A stretch of DNA of 64,000 nucleotides from Bradyrhizobium sp. SK17 (GTDB taxonomy: Bacteria; Pseudomonadota; Alphaproteobacteria; Rhizobiales; Xanthobacteraceae): NCBI RefSeq assembly GCF_002831585.1, contig NZ_CP025113.1, positions 6,649,001-6,713,000 on the forward strand. Reading direction: 5' to 3'. The position numbers and the translations under genes are program-made. Each line of letters opens with the position of its first letter. The first letter of the stretch is position 1. Below the pieces are notes generated by a model. That model had not been told where the DNA came from, made no database searches, and saw nothing but the letters and a program-made list of their open reading frames with translations. Below are positions 41,858 through 50,265 of this stretch, piece by piece.

Positions 41858-42209
41858 CGCCGTGGCTCCGTTAACCTCTTGGACGCCCCTTGGCCCTCCC
41901 GAGGTAGGCAGAATTTGCCCGGTGTATGGTTAACGGTTGGTTAAAATGCCGGACTGATCCGTGGAGAACACGGCAACCGTGGCCCGCGAGCGCATTTTCG
42001 CCACGAATGCTGCGTTAACCAGCACAAACCAAGACAGCGTGGGGCGCTGAGAAGTCGTTTTGGGACAAGCGATTCTTGGTTTATTAATAGAACAGTCGGC
42101 TGCAAGCCGCTGGGAATTAAGAAATAAGGCGAATCTCGGGCGCGATTCGCTGCGCAAATCGCAGTTGTCAATCTGCGCTCGTTGATGGCGGAAGCTGAGG
42201 AAGGCCACG
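41858..42209. other. Divergent control region between flgB and fliO
   Basis: This 352-base gap holds a perfect CtrA box at 41929-41944 and half-sites (TTAACCAG at 42015, TTAACCTC near 41872). No gene or repeat was seen. It should carry promoters for flgB (minus) and fliO-fliP (plus); the fliO RBS GAGGAAGG is at 42197-42204. Confidence 0.6.
41929..41944 (-). promoter_or_regulatory. CtrA box upstream of flgB
   Basis: Read on the minus strand the site is TTAACCAACCGTTAAC, a perfect TTAA-N7-TTAAC CtrA site, followed by CAT so that the classic half TTAACCAT is complete. It lies 72 bp before the flgB start codon, a normal promoter distance. This is the binding form known in Caulobacter and other alphaproteobacteria. 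Confidence 0.8.
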
Positions 42210-43160
42210 ATGGCCGGGGACTCCAATATGCAGGTCATTACATTTGTCTTGGCGTTCGTGGTCGTGCTGGCGCTGATCGGCGTCACCGCCTGGCTGGTTC
42301 GCCGCTTCGGCGGAAATCGCCTTGGCGCCAATGCCAATCGCGGGCGCATGCCGCGACTGGCGGTGATCGACGCCGCCGCCGTCGATGGTCGCCGCCGTCT
42401 GGTGCTGGTCCGCCGCGACAACATCGAGCATCTGCTGATGATCGGGGGCCCGACCGACATCGTCGTCGAGCCGAACATCGTGCGTGCGATGCCGGGGCGC
42501 GATCAGATGTCGAGCCGCCCCGCGGTCGCTCCCGAGGCTGCGCTGCCGCGCGCCACACCGCTTCCCGACGCGGCCTGGAACGAGAGCGAAGCCGCCCGTT
42601 CCGATACTTTCGAGCTTCCCGAGCCCGAACTGCCGCCGCGTCAGGCGCGCCCCTCCTTCGCCGACGAGCTTCGCCGGCCCCCACCGCCGCCGCCGATCGG
42701 TGACCGCCGCAGCGATCCGCTCGCGGGCTTCGCGCCCGAGCCGCGGCCCGATCCGATGCCGCCGCGCCTGCCCCGCTCCGAATCCGTCGCACCGCCGCGT
42801 CCGCCGCGCGCCGCCGAGCCACCAAAGGCACCGCCGCCGCTGCGCGCGCCGGATCGCGCCGTCGCGCCGCCGCCGCCTCCCGCTCCACCGCCGATTGCGG
42901 CACCAACGCCTTCCAGCCCACCACCGGCATCGAATGCCGACGCCAATCTCGCCGAGATGGCGCAACGGCTTGAAGCAGCGCTGCGCCGCCCGACCGGCGC
43001 CGCCGAGACCGTTGCACCGCCGGTTGCGCCCGAAGCGCCGCCGGTGCGTCCGCCGCGGAGCGAGCCGGCCGCTCCGCCCGCCGCTGGCCAGAAGAGCGGG
43101 TTCGAGAATCTCGAGGACGAGATGGCCTCGCTGCTCGGCCGACCGAAGTCCCCTTCGTGA
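42210..43160 (+). CDS. fliO: FliO-like flagellar biosynthesis protein with a proline-rich tail, 316 aa
   Basis: A single transmembrane segment (VITFVLAFVVVLALIGVTAW) is followed by a small FliO-like domain (RMPRLAVIDAAAVDGRRRLV then VRRDNIEHLLMIGGPTDIVV), ending near residue 90. From about 95 to 300 the protein is Pro/Ala/Arg-rich, then GFENLEDEMASLLGR at the end. FliO helps assemble FliP. The long tail is far beyond the E. coli protein. It overlaps the GTG of fliP by four bases (GTGA), so the two are coupled. Confidence 0.88.
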   Translation: MAGDSNMQVITFVLAFVVVLALIGVTAWLVRRFGGNRLGANANRGRMPRLAVIDAAAVDGRRRLVLVRRDNIEHLLMIGGPTDIVVEPNIVRAMPGRDQMSSRPAVAPEAALPRATPLPDAAWNESEAARSDTFELPEPELPPRQARPSFADELRRPPPPPPIGDRRSDPLAGFAPEPRPDPMPPRLPRSESVAPPRPPRAAEPPKAPPPLRAPDRAVAPPPPPAPPPIAAPTPSSPPPASNADANLAEMAQRLEAALRRPTGAAETVAPPVAPEAPPVRPPRSEPAAPPAAGQKSGFENLEDEMASLLGRPKSPS

Positions 43161-43909
43161 GATCGGGGACCGTCCCGCGTAGAGTTTTTTTCATCGCTGT
43201 CCTGATCGCCGCCGGGCTGTTCGCTGGCCCGGCGATGGCGCAGGACATCTCCATCAATCTCGGCGGCGGCAATGGCGGCGTGACCGAGCGCGCGATCCAG
43301 TTGATCGCGCTGCTCACGGTGCTGTCGATCGCGCCGTCGATCCTGATCATGATGACGTCGTTCACGCGCATCGTGGTCGTGCTGTCTCTCTTGCGCACCG
43401 CGCTCGGCACCGCGACCGCGCCGCCGAACTCCGTGATGATCGCGCTGGCGATGTTCCTCACCGCCTTCATAATGGGGCCGGTGCTACAGAAATCCTATGA
43501 CGACGGCATCAAGCCGCTGGTCGCCAACCAGATCGGCGTCGAGGAGGCGTTGCAGCGCGCCTCGGTCCCGTTGCGCGGCTTCATGCAGAAGAACGTGCGC
43601 GAGAAGGATCTGAAGCTGTTCATGGACCTCTCCGGCGAGCCGCCGCCGGCAACCCCGGAGGAGATGTCGCTGCGCATCCTGGTGCCGGCCTTCATGATCT
43701 CCGAACTGAAGCGCGCCTTCGAGATCGGCTTCCTGCTGTTCCTGCCGTTCCTGATCATCGACCTGGTGGTCGCCTCGGTCCTGATGTCGATGGGCATGAT
43801 GATGCTGCCGCCGGTCGTGGTGTCGCTGCCGTTCAAGCTGATCTTCTTCGTGCTGGTCGACGGCTGGGCGCTGGTCGCCGGCAGCCTGGTGCAGAGTTAC
43901 GGGGGGTAG
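43157..43909 (+). CDS. fliP: Flagellar export gate protein FliP, 250 aa
   Basis: FliP is the core of the export gate. After a signal peptide (RVFFIAVLIAAGLFAGPAMA) come the conserved SIAPSILIMMTSFTRIVVVL, SLLRTALGTATAPPNSVMIA and LVPAFMISELKRAFEIGFLL. The start is a GTG at 43157 overlapping the fliO stop. It is the last flagellar gene in this cluster; a 85-bp gap separates it from the VOC gene. Confidence 0.96.
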   Translation: MRSGTVPRRVFFIAVLIAAGLFAGPAMAQDISINLGGGNGGVTERAIQLIALLTVLSIAPSILIMMTSFTRIVVVLSLLRTALGTATAPPNSVMIALAMFLTAFIMGPVLQKSYDDGIKPLVANQIGVEEALQRASVPLRGFMQKNVREKDLKLFMDLSGEPPPATPEEMSLRILVPAFMISELKRAFEIGFLLFLPFLIIDLVVASVLMSMGMMMLPPVVVSLPFKLIFFVLVDGWALVAGSLVQSYGG

Positions 43910-43994
43910 CCCCGCGTAACATTCATGGCCCGTCGGCTGGATCGGCCGGGCCGTTGCACTATCATGCGCGGCACCGCATCCAGGGAGCCGTGCC

Positions 43995-44873
43995 GTGCAG
44001 CAGCCATTCGACCGCGCCGCAGAAGACCTCGGCAACGCCATCCATCTCGAGCATGTCAATGTGCAGGTGCCCGACCAGCGCCTCGCCACGCTGTTCTATG
44101 TCGCGGGCATCGGGCTGACCCGCGATCCCTATCTGATGGTCTCCGACAGCAACATGTGGGTCAATGCCGGCCGCAGCCAGTTTCATCTGCCGAGCGGACG
44201 GCAACAGGTGCTGCGCGGCCACACGGCGATCGTGATCGCCGGGCGACAGGCCCTGCTCGCGCGGCTCGCCGCGGTCGCGCCCAAGCTCGACGGCACCGCG
44301 TTCAGCTATCGCGAGCGCAACGACCACGTCGAAGCCACCTGCCCCTGGGGCAATCACCTGCGCTGCTATGAGCCCGACGCCGGGCGGTTCGGGCGCATCG
44401 CGCTCGGCATGCCCTATGTCGAGTTCGACGTGCCGCGCGGTACGGCTGAAGCGATCAGCCGGTTCTATCCCGAAATCATGGGCATCCCGGCCAGCATGGA
44501 GGACGGCGTCGCGCGCGCCAAGGTCGGCAAGGATCAGTATCTGCAATTCCGCGAGACCGATTCTGCGCAGGGCGAGTACGACGGCCATCACGTCCAGATC
44601 TACATCACGGACTTCTCGGGTCCCTACAAGCGGCTGCGCGAGCGCAATTTGGTCTCGCGCGAGGACAATCAGTACCAGTACCGGTTCTGCGACATCGTCG
44701 ATCCGGCTGATGGCCGGCATCTGTTCACCGTCGAGCACGAGGTGCGCAGCGCCACCCACCCGATGTATCTGCGGCCGCTCGTCAACCGCAATCCTGTCCA
44801 GACCAACCGCACCTTCGCCAACGGCTACGACCAGGCGCCATGGGCGATGGGGCCGGACCAGTATGACGGCTGA
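43995..44873 (+). CDS. VOC (glyoxalase/dioxygenase-fold) family protein, 292 aa
   Basis: Two VOC modules are visible: IHLEHVNVQVPDQRLATLFY and GLTRDPYLMV in the first, and GMPYVEFDVPRGTAEAISRF with HHVQIYITDFSGPYKRL in the second. His44-like and His-x-x-Ile-Tyr residues are in metal-ligand positions. The start is GTG at 43995. It lies 54 bp before an aminotransferase-class gene, so the two probably form an operon. Substrate unknown. Confidence 0.8.
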   Translation: MQQPFDRAAEDLGNAIHLEHVNVQVPDQRLATLFYVAGIGLTRDPYLMVSDSNMWVNAGRSQFHLPSGRQQVLRGHTAIVIAGRQALLARLAAVAPKLDGTAFSYRERNDHVEATCPWGNHLRCYEPDAGRFGRIALGMPYVEFDVPRGTAEAISRFYPEIMGIPASMEDGVARAKVGKDQYLQFRETDSAQGEYDGHHVQIYITDFSGPYKRLRERNLVSREDNQYQYRFCDIVDPADGRHLFTVEHEVRSATHPMYLRPLVNRNPVQTNRTFANGYDQAPWAMGPDQYDG

Positions 44874-44927
44874 GCAGGTGCTGCTCCGCCTCACACCATC
44901 ATTCGCGCATTCCAGCCACGAGACGCC

Positions 44928-46079
44928 ATGCTTCCCTCCCAGCGCCATCTGTTCGAGATCCCACGCGAGGTCTGCTACCTGAACTCGGCGTCCTACAGCC
45001 CGTTGCCGCTGAAGACGCTCGATGCCGGCCGCATGGCGGTCGGACGCAAGGGCCAGCCCTGGAGCATCGATGGCGGGTTCGCCGGGCGCCAGCATGAGCG
45101 CGCGCGCATCGCGGCGGCGCGCCTGATCAATGCCGATCCCAACGACGTCGCGCTGATCCCGGCGATCAGCTACGGGGTCGCCACGGTAGCGAAGGCACTG
45201 ACCATTCCCCGCGGCTCGCGGGTCGTCGTGCTGGAAAACGATCACTCCTCGCCGGTGCTGGAATGGCACGCCCGCGCCGAGGCGCAGGGCTTCGACGTCG
45301 ACACCGTGCGCCAGCCCGCCGACGGCGACTGGACGACGGCGGTGCTCGCGACCATCGAACGGTCAGGCGCGGCGCCGGTGGGGCTCGCCTCGATCTCGTC
45401 GGTGCACTGGTCGGACGGCGGCATGATCGACGTCGACAAGGTGCAGGCCGCGCTGCGCCGACAGGGGGCGATGTTCGTGATCGACGCGACGCAGAGCGCC
45501 GGCGTCGTGGCGATGGACGTGACGAAGCTCGATCCCGATGCGGTGATCTTCCCGACCTATAAGTGGCTGATCGGTCCTTACGGCCGTGCCTTCCTCTATG
45601 TCGCAAAACGTCACCAGAACGGCGTGCCACTCGAGCAGACTTCCGCCGGCCGCCGCAACGTCAACTCCGAGAACCCGGTCTATTTCGGCGACCTCGGCTA
45701 TGTCGACAACGCCCGCCGCTACGACATGGGTGAGCGCGATCATTTCATCACCCTCGAAATGGCCTCGATCGGCATGGAGATGATGGCGGAATGGGGCGCT
45801 GCCGCCATCCGCGAGCGGCTCACGATGCTCAATGCGCGGATCGCCGACGGCATCCAAGGTCTCGGGCTCGACGTGCTGGCGCAGGCCGTGCGCGCGCCGC
45901 ATATCCTGAGCCTCGGCATGGATGGCGGCATCCCGAAGGAACTGATCGCGCGGCTCGCCGCGGAGAACATCCATGTCGCGCTGCGGCTCGGCCGGATGCG
46001 GATCTCGCCGCATGTCTTCAACGACGAGGCCGACGTCGACCGCTTCGTCGCCGCGTTGACGAAAGCGCTGCGTGGCTAG
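44928..46079 (+). CDS. Class V aminotransferase-fold PLP enzyme, 383 aa
   Basis: This PLP enzyme has the class V layout: CYLNSASYSPLPLKTL at the N-terminus, HWSDGGMIDVDKVQAALRRQ, the pyridine-contacting Asp187 in VIDATQSAGVV, and the Schiff-base Lys212 in FPTYKWLIGPYGRAF. It resembles cysteine desulfurase/isopenicillin epimerase-like members. The last three bases (TAG) lie in a family B repeat. Substrate unknown; with the VOC gene upstream it may act on a small metabolite. Confidence 0.88.
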   Translation: MLPSQRHLFEIPREVCYLNSASYSPLPLKTLDAGRMAVGRKGQPWSIDGGFAGRQHERARIAAARLINADPNDVALIPAISYGVATVAKALTIPRGSRVVVLENDHSSPVLEWHARAEAQGFDVDTVRQPADGDWTTAVLATIERSGAAPVGLASISSVHWSDGGMIDVDKVQAALRRQGAMFVIDATQSAGVVAMDVTKLDPDAVIFPTYKWLIGPYGRAFLYVAKRHQNGVPLEQTSAGRRNVNSENPVYFGDLGYVDNARRYDMGERDHFITLEMASIGMEMMAEWGAAAIRERLTMLNARIADGIQGLGLDVLAQAVRAPHILSLGMDGGIPKELIARLAAENIHVALRLGRMRISPHVFNDEADVDRFVAALTKALRG

Positions 46080-46180
46080 AGCGTTTTCGAGCGAAGTGGA
46101 TACCGGTTCGCGTGAAGAAAACGCGTCAAGACAAGAACCTAGAGCCCCGTTCCGATTCCATCGGAACGGGAAAGGCTCTA
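46077..46180 (-). repeat. Family B intergenic repeat, copy 3 (inverted)
   Basis: TAGAGCGTTTTCGAGCGAAG at the left and GGAACGGGAAAGGCTCTA at the right, reverse orientation to 14373-14477. It gives the TAG stop to the aminotransferase (46077-46079) and, read on the minus strand, the TAG stop to the MFS gene (46180-46178). Confidence 0.9.
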
Positions 46181-47413
46181 ACCGGGCTTGCGCCCCCGTA
46201 CGACGACGCTGAACAATTCGATCGCCAGCGCGATGGCGACCGCGGCCGCACCGATCACGAACAGCAGCGCATAATCGCCGCCACTTCGGGCGAACAGATA
46301 GGACAGGCCATAGGCGCCCGCCGCCTGGAACAGCGCGAAGGCGGTGGTGGCCTGCGCCCAGGCGGAGCGCTGGCTCGCCGCCGAATGCGGGATCAGCTCA
46401 TGGATGCGGCCGATCACCAGCGGCACGATACCGGGCGTGAAGCCGCCGACGATCAGGCTGGATACGATCAGCGCGGCGGGCGATGTCGTCACGGCAGGCA
46501 ATGCGACCGCAACCGCCTCGATCAGGAACGCCACGCGCAGCGCCGCGGCGAAGCCGGCGCGATCGGCGAGATGTCCCGACAGCAGCGGACCGACCACGGC
46601 ACCGATGCCATACAGCACCCAGTAATACGATCCCGCTGAAATCCCCTGCCCGAGCCCGCGGGCGACGAAATCGACCAGGAACACCATGTGCGGCACCAGC
46701 GCCAGCGCGTTGAGGCCGTATTCAAGGCACAATGCGAGCACCAGCGGCGAGCGCACGCCATGCGCGGCGACCGGCTGCTCCTTCGCGGCATGCACGGCGG
46801 GCGCTTCCGCCGGCCACGCCGTCCAGCTGATCAGGGTCAGCACCGCCGACAGCACGCCAAGGCCGTACCAGGCTTGCTTGACGCCCTGCTGCAACAACAG
46901 CGGCACCAGCGTGCCGGAAGCTGCGACACCGAGGCCAACACCGGCAAAGATCACACCGCCGACCAGGCCGCGCTTGCTCGGCGCGGTGTGCGGCAGGATC
47001 GCGGTCGCCGCCAGCACCATGATCACGCCGCCCGTGGTGCCGGCGAGGAAGCGGAAGCCGAAGAACCAGATGAAAGAGATCGGCACCGAACAGGCAAAGC
47101 AGGTGATGGCGGCCAGCACCATCATGCTGCGCAGCGCCCACACCGAACCGATGCGTGCGCCGAGGTCGCGCGCAATCAGCGCGCCGGCGAGATAACCGGC
47201 GAGATTGGCGGCGCCCAGATAAACCGCTTCCGCCGGCGTGAACCACTTGGCCGCGATCAAGGCCGGGATCAGCGGCGTGTAGGCAAAGCGCGCCAGCCCC
47301 AGCCCGACCAGCGAGGCGCACAGGCCCGCTGCCGCCGCAACCCACAACGGCTTGCCGGCATCGCCATGCGGCTCGGCATGATGGCGCCTGCGATGTTCGA
47401 CATTGGCTGACAT
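46178..47413 (-). CDS. YbfB/YjiJ-type MFS transporter, 411 aa
   Basis: Twelve hydrophobic segments with MFS motifs: GLGLARFAYTPLIPALIAAK (helix 1-2), AYLAGALIARDLGARIGSV-like GYLAGALIARDLGARIGSVW, and RFLAGTTGGVIMVLA. The N-terminal GLGLARFAYTPLIPAL is the mark of the YbfB/YjiJ group, of unknown substrate. Start 47413 (MSANVEH) is preferred over MPRGSI. It is convergent with the aminotransferase gene. Confidence 0.88.
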   Translation of the reverse strand: MSANVEHRRRHHAEPHGDAGKPLWVAAAAGLCASLVGLGLARFAYTPLIPALIAAKWFTPAEAVYLGAANLAGYLAGALIARDLGARIGSVWALRSMMVLAAITCFACSVPISFIWFFGFRFLAGTTGGVIMVLAATAILPHTAPSKRGLVGGVIFAGVGLGVAASGTLVPLLLQQGVKQAWYGLGVLSAVLTLISWTAWPAEAPAVHAAKEQPVAAHGVRSPLVLALCLEYGLNALALVPHMVFLVDFVARGLGQGISAGSYYWVLYGIGAVVGPLLSGHLADRAGFAAALRVAFLIEAVAVALPAVTTSPAALIVSSLIVGGFTPGIVPLVIGRIHELIPHSAASQRSAWAQATTAFALFQAAGAYGLSYLFARSGGDYALLFVIGAAAVAIALAIELFSVVVRGRKPG

Positions 47414-47541
47414 GGACACGCCAATAGACCCTCTGGGCATTCGTTAAAAATGATTAGTTGCGATCGCAGCAATCACTCTCAGCGATCACATCGCACCTCT
47501 CCCGGCCGGGAGAAGTGCTCTGTTTGATGCGGCAAAGGCCG

Positions 47542-47781
47542 TCAGCGGGTGCCCGCCGCGGCGAGCTTCCTGCGATATTCCAGCGCGGGCAGCCCGCCCC
47601 AGCCCCAATTGTCGGTATCGACCTCCTCGATGATCACGAAGGTCGATTCCGAGGGCTTGCCGAGCACGTCGCGCAGCAACTCGCTGGCGCCCTTGATCAG
47701 AGCAGCCTTCTGTTCCGCCGTGGTGGACGACGCCCCGGGCGTCGTCCCCTCACGCGTGATCTGGATGGTGACGATCGGCAT
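47542..47781 (-). CDS. 4-oxalocrotonate tautomerase-like protein, 79 aa
   Basis: The tautomerase superfamily needs a catalytic N-terminal Pro; MPIVTIQITREG shows Pro right after the start Met, so the ATG at 47781 must be used rather than the GTG at 47784. TFVIIEEVDTDNWGWGGLPA is the family core and the length suits the short 4-OT type. Substrate unknown, often aromatic-derived keto acids. Confidence 0.9.
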   Translation of the reverse strand: MPIVTIQITREGTTPGASSTTAEQKAALIKGASELLRDVLGKPSESTFVIIEEVDTDNWGWGGLPALEYRRKLAAAGTR

Positions 47782-47800
47782 CACACGCTCCGCTTCAATT

Positions 47801-47849
47801 GAGCATGATCATTTCGGAAGACCGGTTTCCACTCTTCCGGATCATGCTC
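47801..47849. repeat. Inverted repeat related to family A
   Basis: GAGCATGATC and GATCATGCTC are the outer arms; inner CGGAAGA/TCTTCCG pair as well, around a loop CCGGTTTCCAC. It lies between the tautomerase and SDR genes, both on the minus strand. Confidence 0.8.
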
Positions 47850-47855
47850 GTGCCC

Positions 47856-48566
47856 CTAGTGCCCGGCGCTCTGGCCGCCGTCGACATGCAGGATCTCGCC
47901 GGTGACGAAGCCCGCGCCTTCCAGGAACAGCACGGCATCGACGATGTCCTTCATCTCGCCCATCCGTCCGACCGGATGCAGCTTGGCGAGGTAGTCATGC
48001 GTGGCGGGCGCGTGCATCGGGGTCTTGATGACGCCGGGCGCCACCGCGTTCACGCGGATGCCCTTGGCGGCATATTCGATCGCGAGCGACTTGGTCGCGG
48101 CGGCGAGACCGCCCTTGGTCAGCGAGGCCAGCACCGAGGGCACCTTGCTGTTGGCGTGGTCGACCAGGCTGGTCGTGATCTGCACGATGTGTCCGGATGC
48201 CTGCTTCGCCATCTCCCTGGCGACGCGGCGGGTGATGTAGAAGAAGCCGTTCAGGTTGGTCGCCAGCATCGCGGCGTAATCCTGGTCGGTGTAGTCGGCG
48301 AACGGCTTGGCGACGAAGATGCCGGCATTGTTGACCAGCGTGTCGACCCGGCCGAACTGCCCGAGCGCCTGCTTGACGACGCGCTCGGCAACCTCGGGAT
48401 CGCCGATGTCGCCCGCGACCGCCAGTACACCCGGGTCCGACGACGGCTTGATACTGCGGGAGTTGGCGACGACGCGCCAGTTGCGGTCGCGATAGCCCTT
48501 GACGATGGCCTCACCGAGGCCTTGCGAGCCGCCGGTGACGATTGCGACCTTCTGCTCTGCACCCAT
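47856..48566 (-). CDS. SDR-family protein lacking the catalytic Tyr, 236 aa
   Basis: The Rossmann fold is evident: VAIVTGGSQGLGEAI (TGxxxGxG), VAGDIGD, LVNNAGIFV (NNAG) and IRVNAVAPGVIKTPM. At the usual Ser-x12-Tyr-x3-Lys position the sequence is SLVDHANSKVPSVLASLTKG: the Lys remains but the Tyr is Ala and the Ser position is only loosely matched. So it may be a non-classical SDR or a pseudoenzyme. MGAEQ at 48566 is the start. A dinucleotide-dependent reductase role is not guaranteed. Confidence 0.8.
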   Translation of the reverse strand: MGAEQKVAIVTGGSQGLGEAIVKGYRDRNWRVVANSRSIKPSSDPGVLAVAGDIGDPEVAERVVKQALGQFGRVDTLVNNAGIFVAKPFADYTDQDYAAMLATNLNGFFYITRRVAREMAKQASGHIVQITTSLVDHANSKVPSVLASLTKGGLAAATKSLAIEYAAKGIRVNAVAPGVIKTPMHAPATHDYLAKLHPVGRMGEMKDIVDAVLFLEGAGFVTGEILHVDGGQSAGH

Positions 48567-48690
48567 GATGTCTCTCCATCCCTTGCTGAAGCAGCCCAGC
48601 GCCGCCTCGATGGAGAGCAACCTAGATACATCCGATTTGCGCGCGAATGCCCGCTATTCGGCAGACACTCTTCCGCGCCGCGAACGACTG

Positions 48691-48804
48691 AGCATGATCC
48701 GGAAAAGTGTGAAGCGGTTTTCCGGCGCGACAAACGCGAAGCGTTTGCGCGGAGATCATGCGCAAAAAGAACATAAGCGCGATGATCCTATCGTCGCGCT
48801 TTAG
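48691..48804 (+). repeat. Family A intergenic repeat, copy 4 (with insertion)
   Basis: AGCATGATCCGGAAAAGTGT at the left and ATCGTCGCGCTTTAG at the right. Compared with other copies it has an extra hairpin (CGACAAACGCGAAGCGTTTG) in the middle. Its right end supplies the last six codons and the stop of the LysR gene on the minus strand. Confidence 0.88.
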
Positions 48805-49732
48805 CATCGGCCCGTCTCGCCTCGCGCGACAGCCGCTCGAAATAGCGCTTCAGCCGCGGGCCGGCGAAATCGACGAAGGCGCGCACCTTCGGTACGTCGA
48901 AGCGGCCGTGCGGCGCCAGCAGATGCACCGGCAGCGGCGGATGCTCGTCGCCGGCGAGCAATATCTGCAGCCGCCCGTCGCGGATTTCCTCGGCGATGTG
49001 ATACGAGAACAATCGCGTGACGCCGTGGCCTTCGCTGGCGGAGGCGACCGCCGCCCGCACCGTGTTGACGACCAGCCGCGGCGCGAATTGCACCGCGCGT
49101 GCCACCTTCGATTTCGCGGCCGGCGGGAAACTCCAGGAGTCGAGCCCGAAATGCGTCATCGCGATGATCTGCTGCTTCGCCAGATCGGCGGGCTCGCGGA
49201 TCACCGGATGCTGCGCGAGGTAGCCCGGCGACGCCGCGACCACCCGGCGCACCTCGCCGAGCTTGATCGCGACGAAACTGGAATCGGCGAGATGGGCGAT
49301 GCGCAGCGCGACGTCGATGCCCTCGTCGATCAGGTTGACGGTGCGATCGAGCATCACCAGCCGGACCGTCACGGCTGGATATTCCGTCATGAATGCGTCG
49401 AGCACCGGCCGCAGCACGTCCTCACCCACGACGATGGGCGCGGTGATGGTCAGCGTGCCGCGCGGCGCGGCCCGCTCGCCGGCGGCCGAGATGTCGGCCT
49501 CATCCAGCTCGCTCAGGATGCGGCGGCACGCCGATGCATAGCGCTCGCCGGCGTCGCTCAGCTTCAGCGACCGCGTGGTGCGATGGAGTAGCTCGGCGCC
49601 GACATGGTGCTCGAGAAACGCGATCGCCCGGCTCACCGCCGCCGGCGATCGCCGCAGTTTCCGCCCCGCGCCCGCAAGGCTGCCCTCGTCGACCGCCGCG
49701 ACGAAGACCTTCATGGCGTCGATGCGGTCCAT
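48788..49732 (-). CDS. LysR-family regulator, 314 aa
   Basis: N-terminal HTH: MDRIDAMKVFVAAVDEGSLA, KLRRSPAAVSRAIAFLEHHV, HRTTRSLKLSDAGERY, then a periplasmic-binding-like effector domain (LTITAPIVVGEDVLRPVLDA). The layout is a typical LTTR. The C-terminal residues ADAKARR come from the family A repeat. It is expressed toward the SDR gene, so it may regulate or be unrelated; the intergenic repeat separates them. Coinducer unknown. Confidence 0.92.
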   Translation of the reverse strand: MDRIDAMKVFVAAVDEGSLAGAGRKLRRSPAAVSRAIAFLEHHVGAELLHRTTRSLKLSDAGERYASACRRILSELDEADISAAGERAAPRGTLTITAPIVVGEDVLRPVLDAFMTEYPAVTVRLVMLDRTVNLIDEGIDVALRIAHLADSSFVAIKLGEVRRVVAASPGYLAQHPVIREPADLAKQQIIAMTHFGLDSWSFPPAAKSKVARAVQFAPRLVVNTVRAAVASASEGHGVTRLFSYHIAEEIRDGRLQILLAGDEHPPLPVHLLAPHGRFDVPKVRAFVDFAGPRLKRYFERLSREARRADAKARR

Positions 49733-49758
49733 CGATTCCCCCGTCTCGCGGCAGCCCG

Positions 49759-49995
49759 CTAACCTTTCACATCATACTGCTTGCTGAGATGGTCGCCGAT
49801 CTGCACCAGCATGGCGACGCATTCGGGATAGCCAGGCTTTGCCACCGTCGCCTCGCCGGCGCTGGCGCGGAATTCCCAGCTCTCGCCGTCACGCAGCACG
49901 GAGATGTCGATGCCATCGGGACAATCGGCATGGACCTTCAGCTCGGCCCGCGCCATCGCGATGAGTTCGGCTTCGGTCTTGATCGGCTTGCTCAT
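49759..49995 (-). CDS. Small conserved hypothetical protein, 78 aa
   Basis: The sequence MSKPIKTEAELIAMARAELK, VHADCPDGIDISVLRDG, WEFRASAGEATVAKPGY, then ECVAMLVQIGDHLSKQYDVK is a compact alpha/beta protein with two cysteines. Proteins of this design are common in Bradyrhizobium with no known function. ATG at 49995 follows GGGAGGACGTTGTCAC. It is on the same strand as the LysR gene, 26 bp before the LysR start. Confidence 0.75.
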   Translation of the reverse strand: MSKPIKTEAELIAMARAELKVHADCPDGIDISVLRDGESWEFRASAGEATVAKPGYPECVAMLVQIGDHLSKQYDVKG

Positions 49996-50265
49996 GTGAC
50001 AACGTCCTCCCAGCTTGCGACGAGCGCCATGGTGGCCGATTTGGCAAGGCAATGTCGAGAGGACGAACGCGATCACGCGCTCTTGCAATTGACAATTCGC
50101 ACCACCCCGGCGAACATCCGGTCCGGGTCGATACTACCCGCCGCTTGCACCCCGCCCGGGGACGGTGAATGTATCAAGCCGATTTCAGGCTTCCTTTGCC
50201 CGCACGAACGGGTCAGCAACGCAAGCCCCTGACGCTTTCCGTTCGTCGATGCAAAGGACCATTCC

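Noticed and set aside
42015..42022. TTAACCAG half-site as a CtrA box for fliO
   Set aside because: The upstream half is CGAA, too far from TTAA. A weak site cannot be excluded but is not supported.
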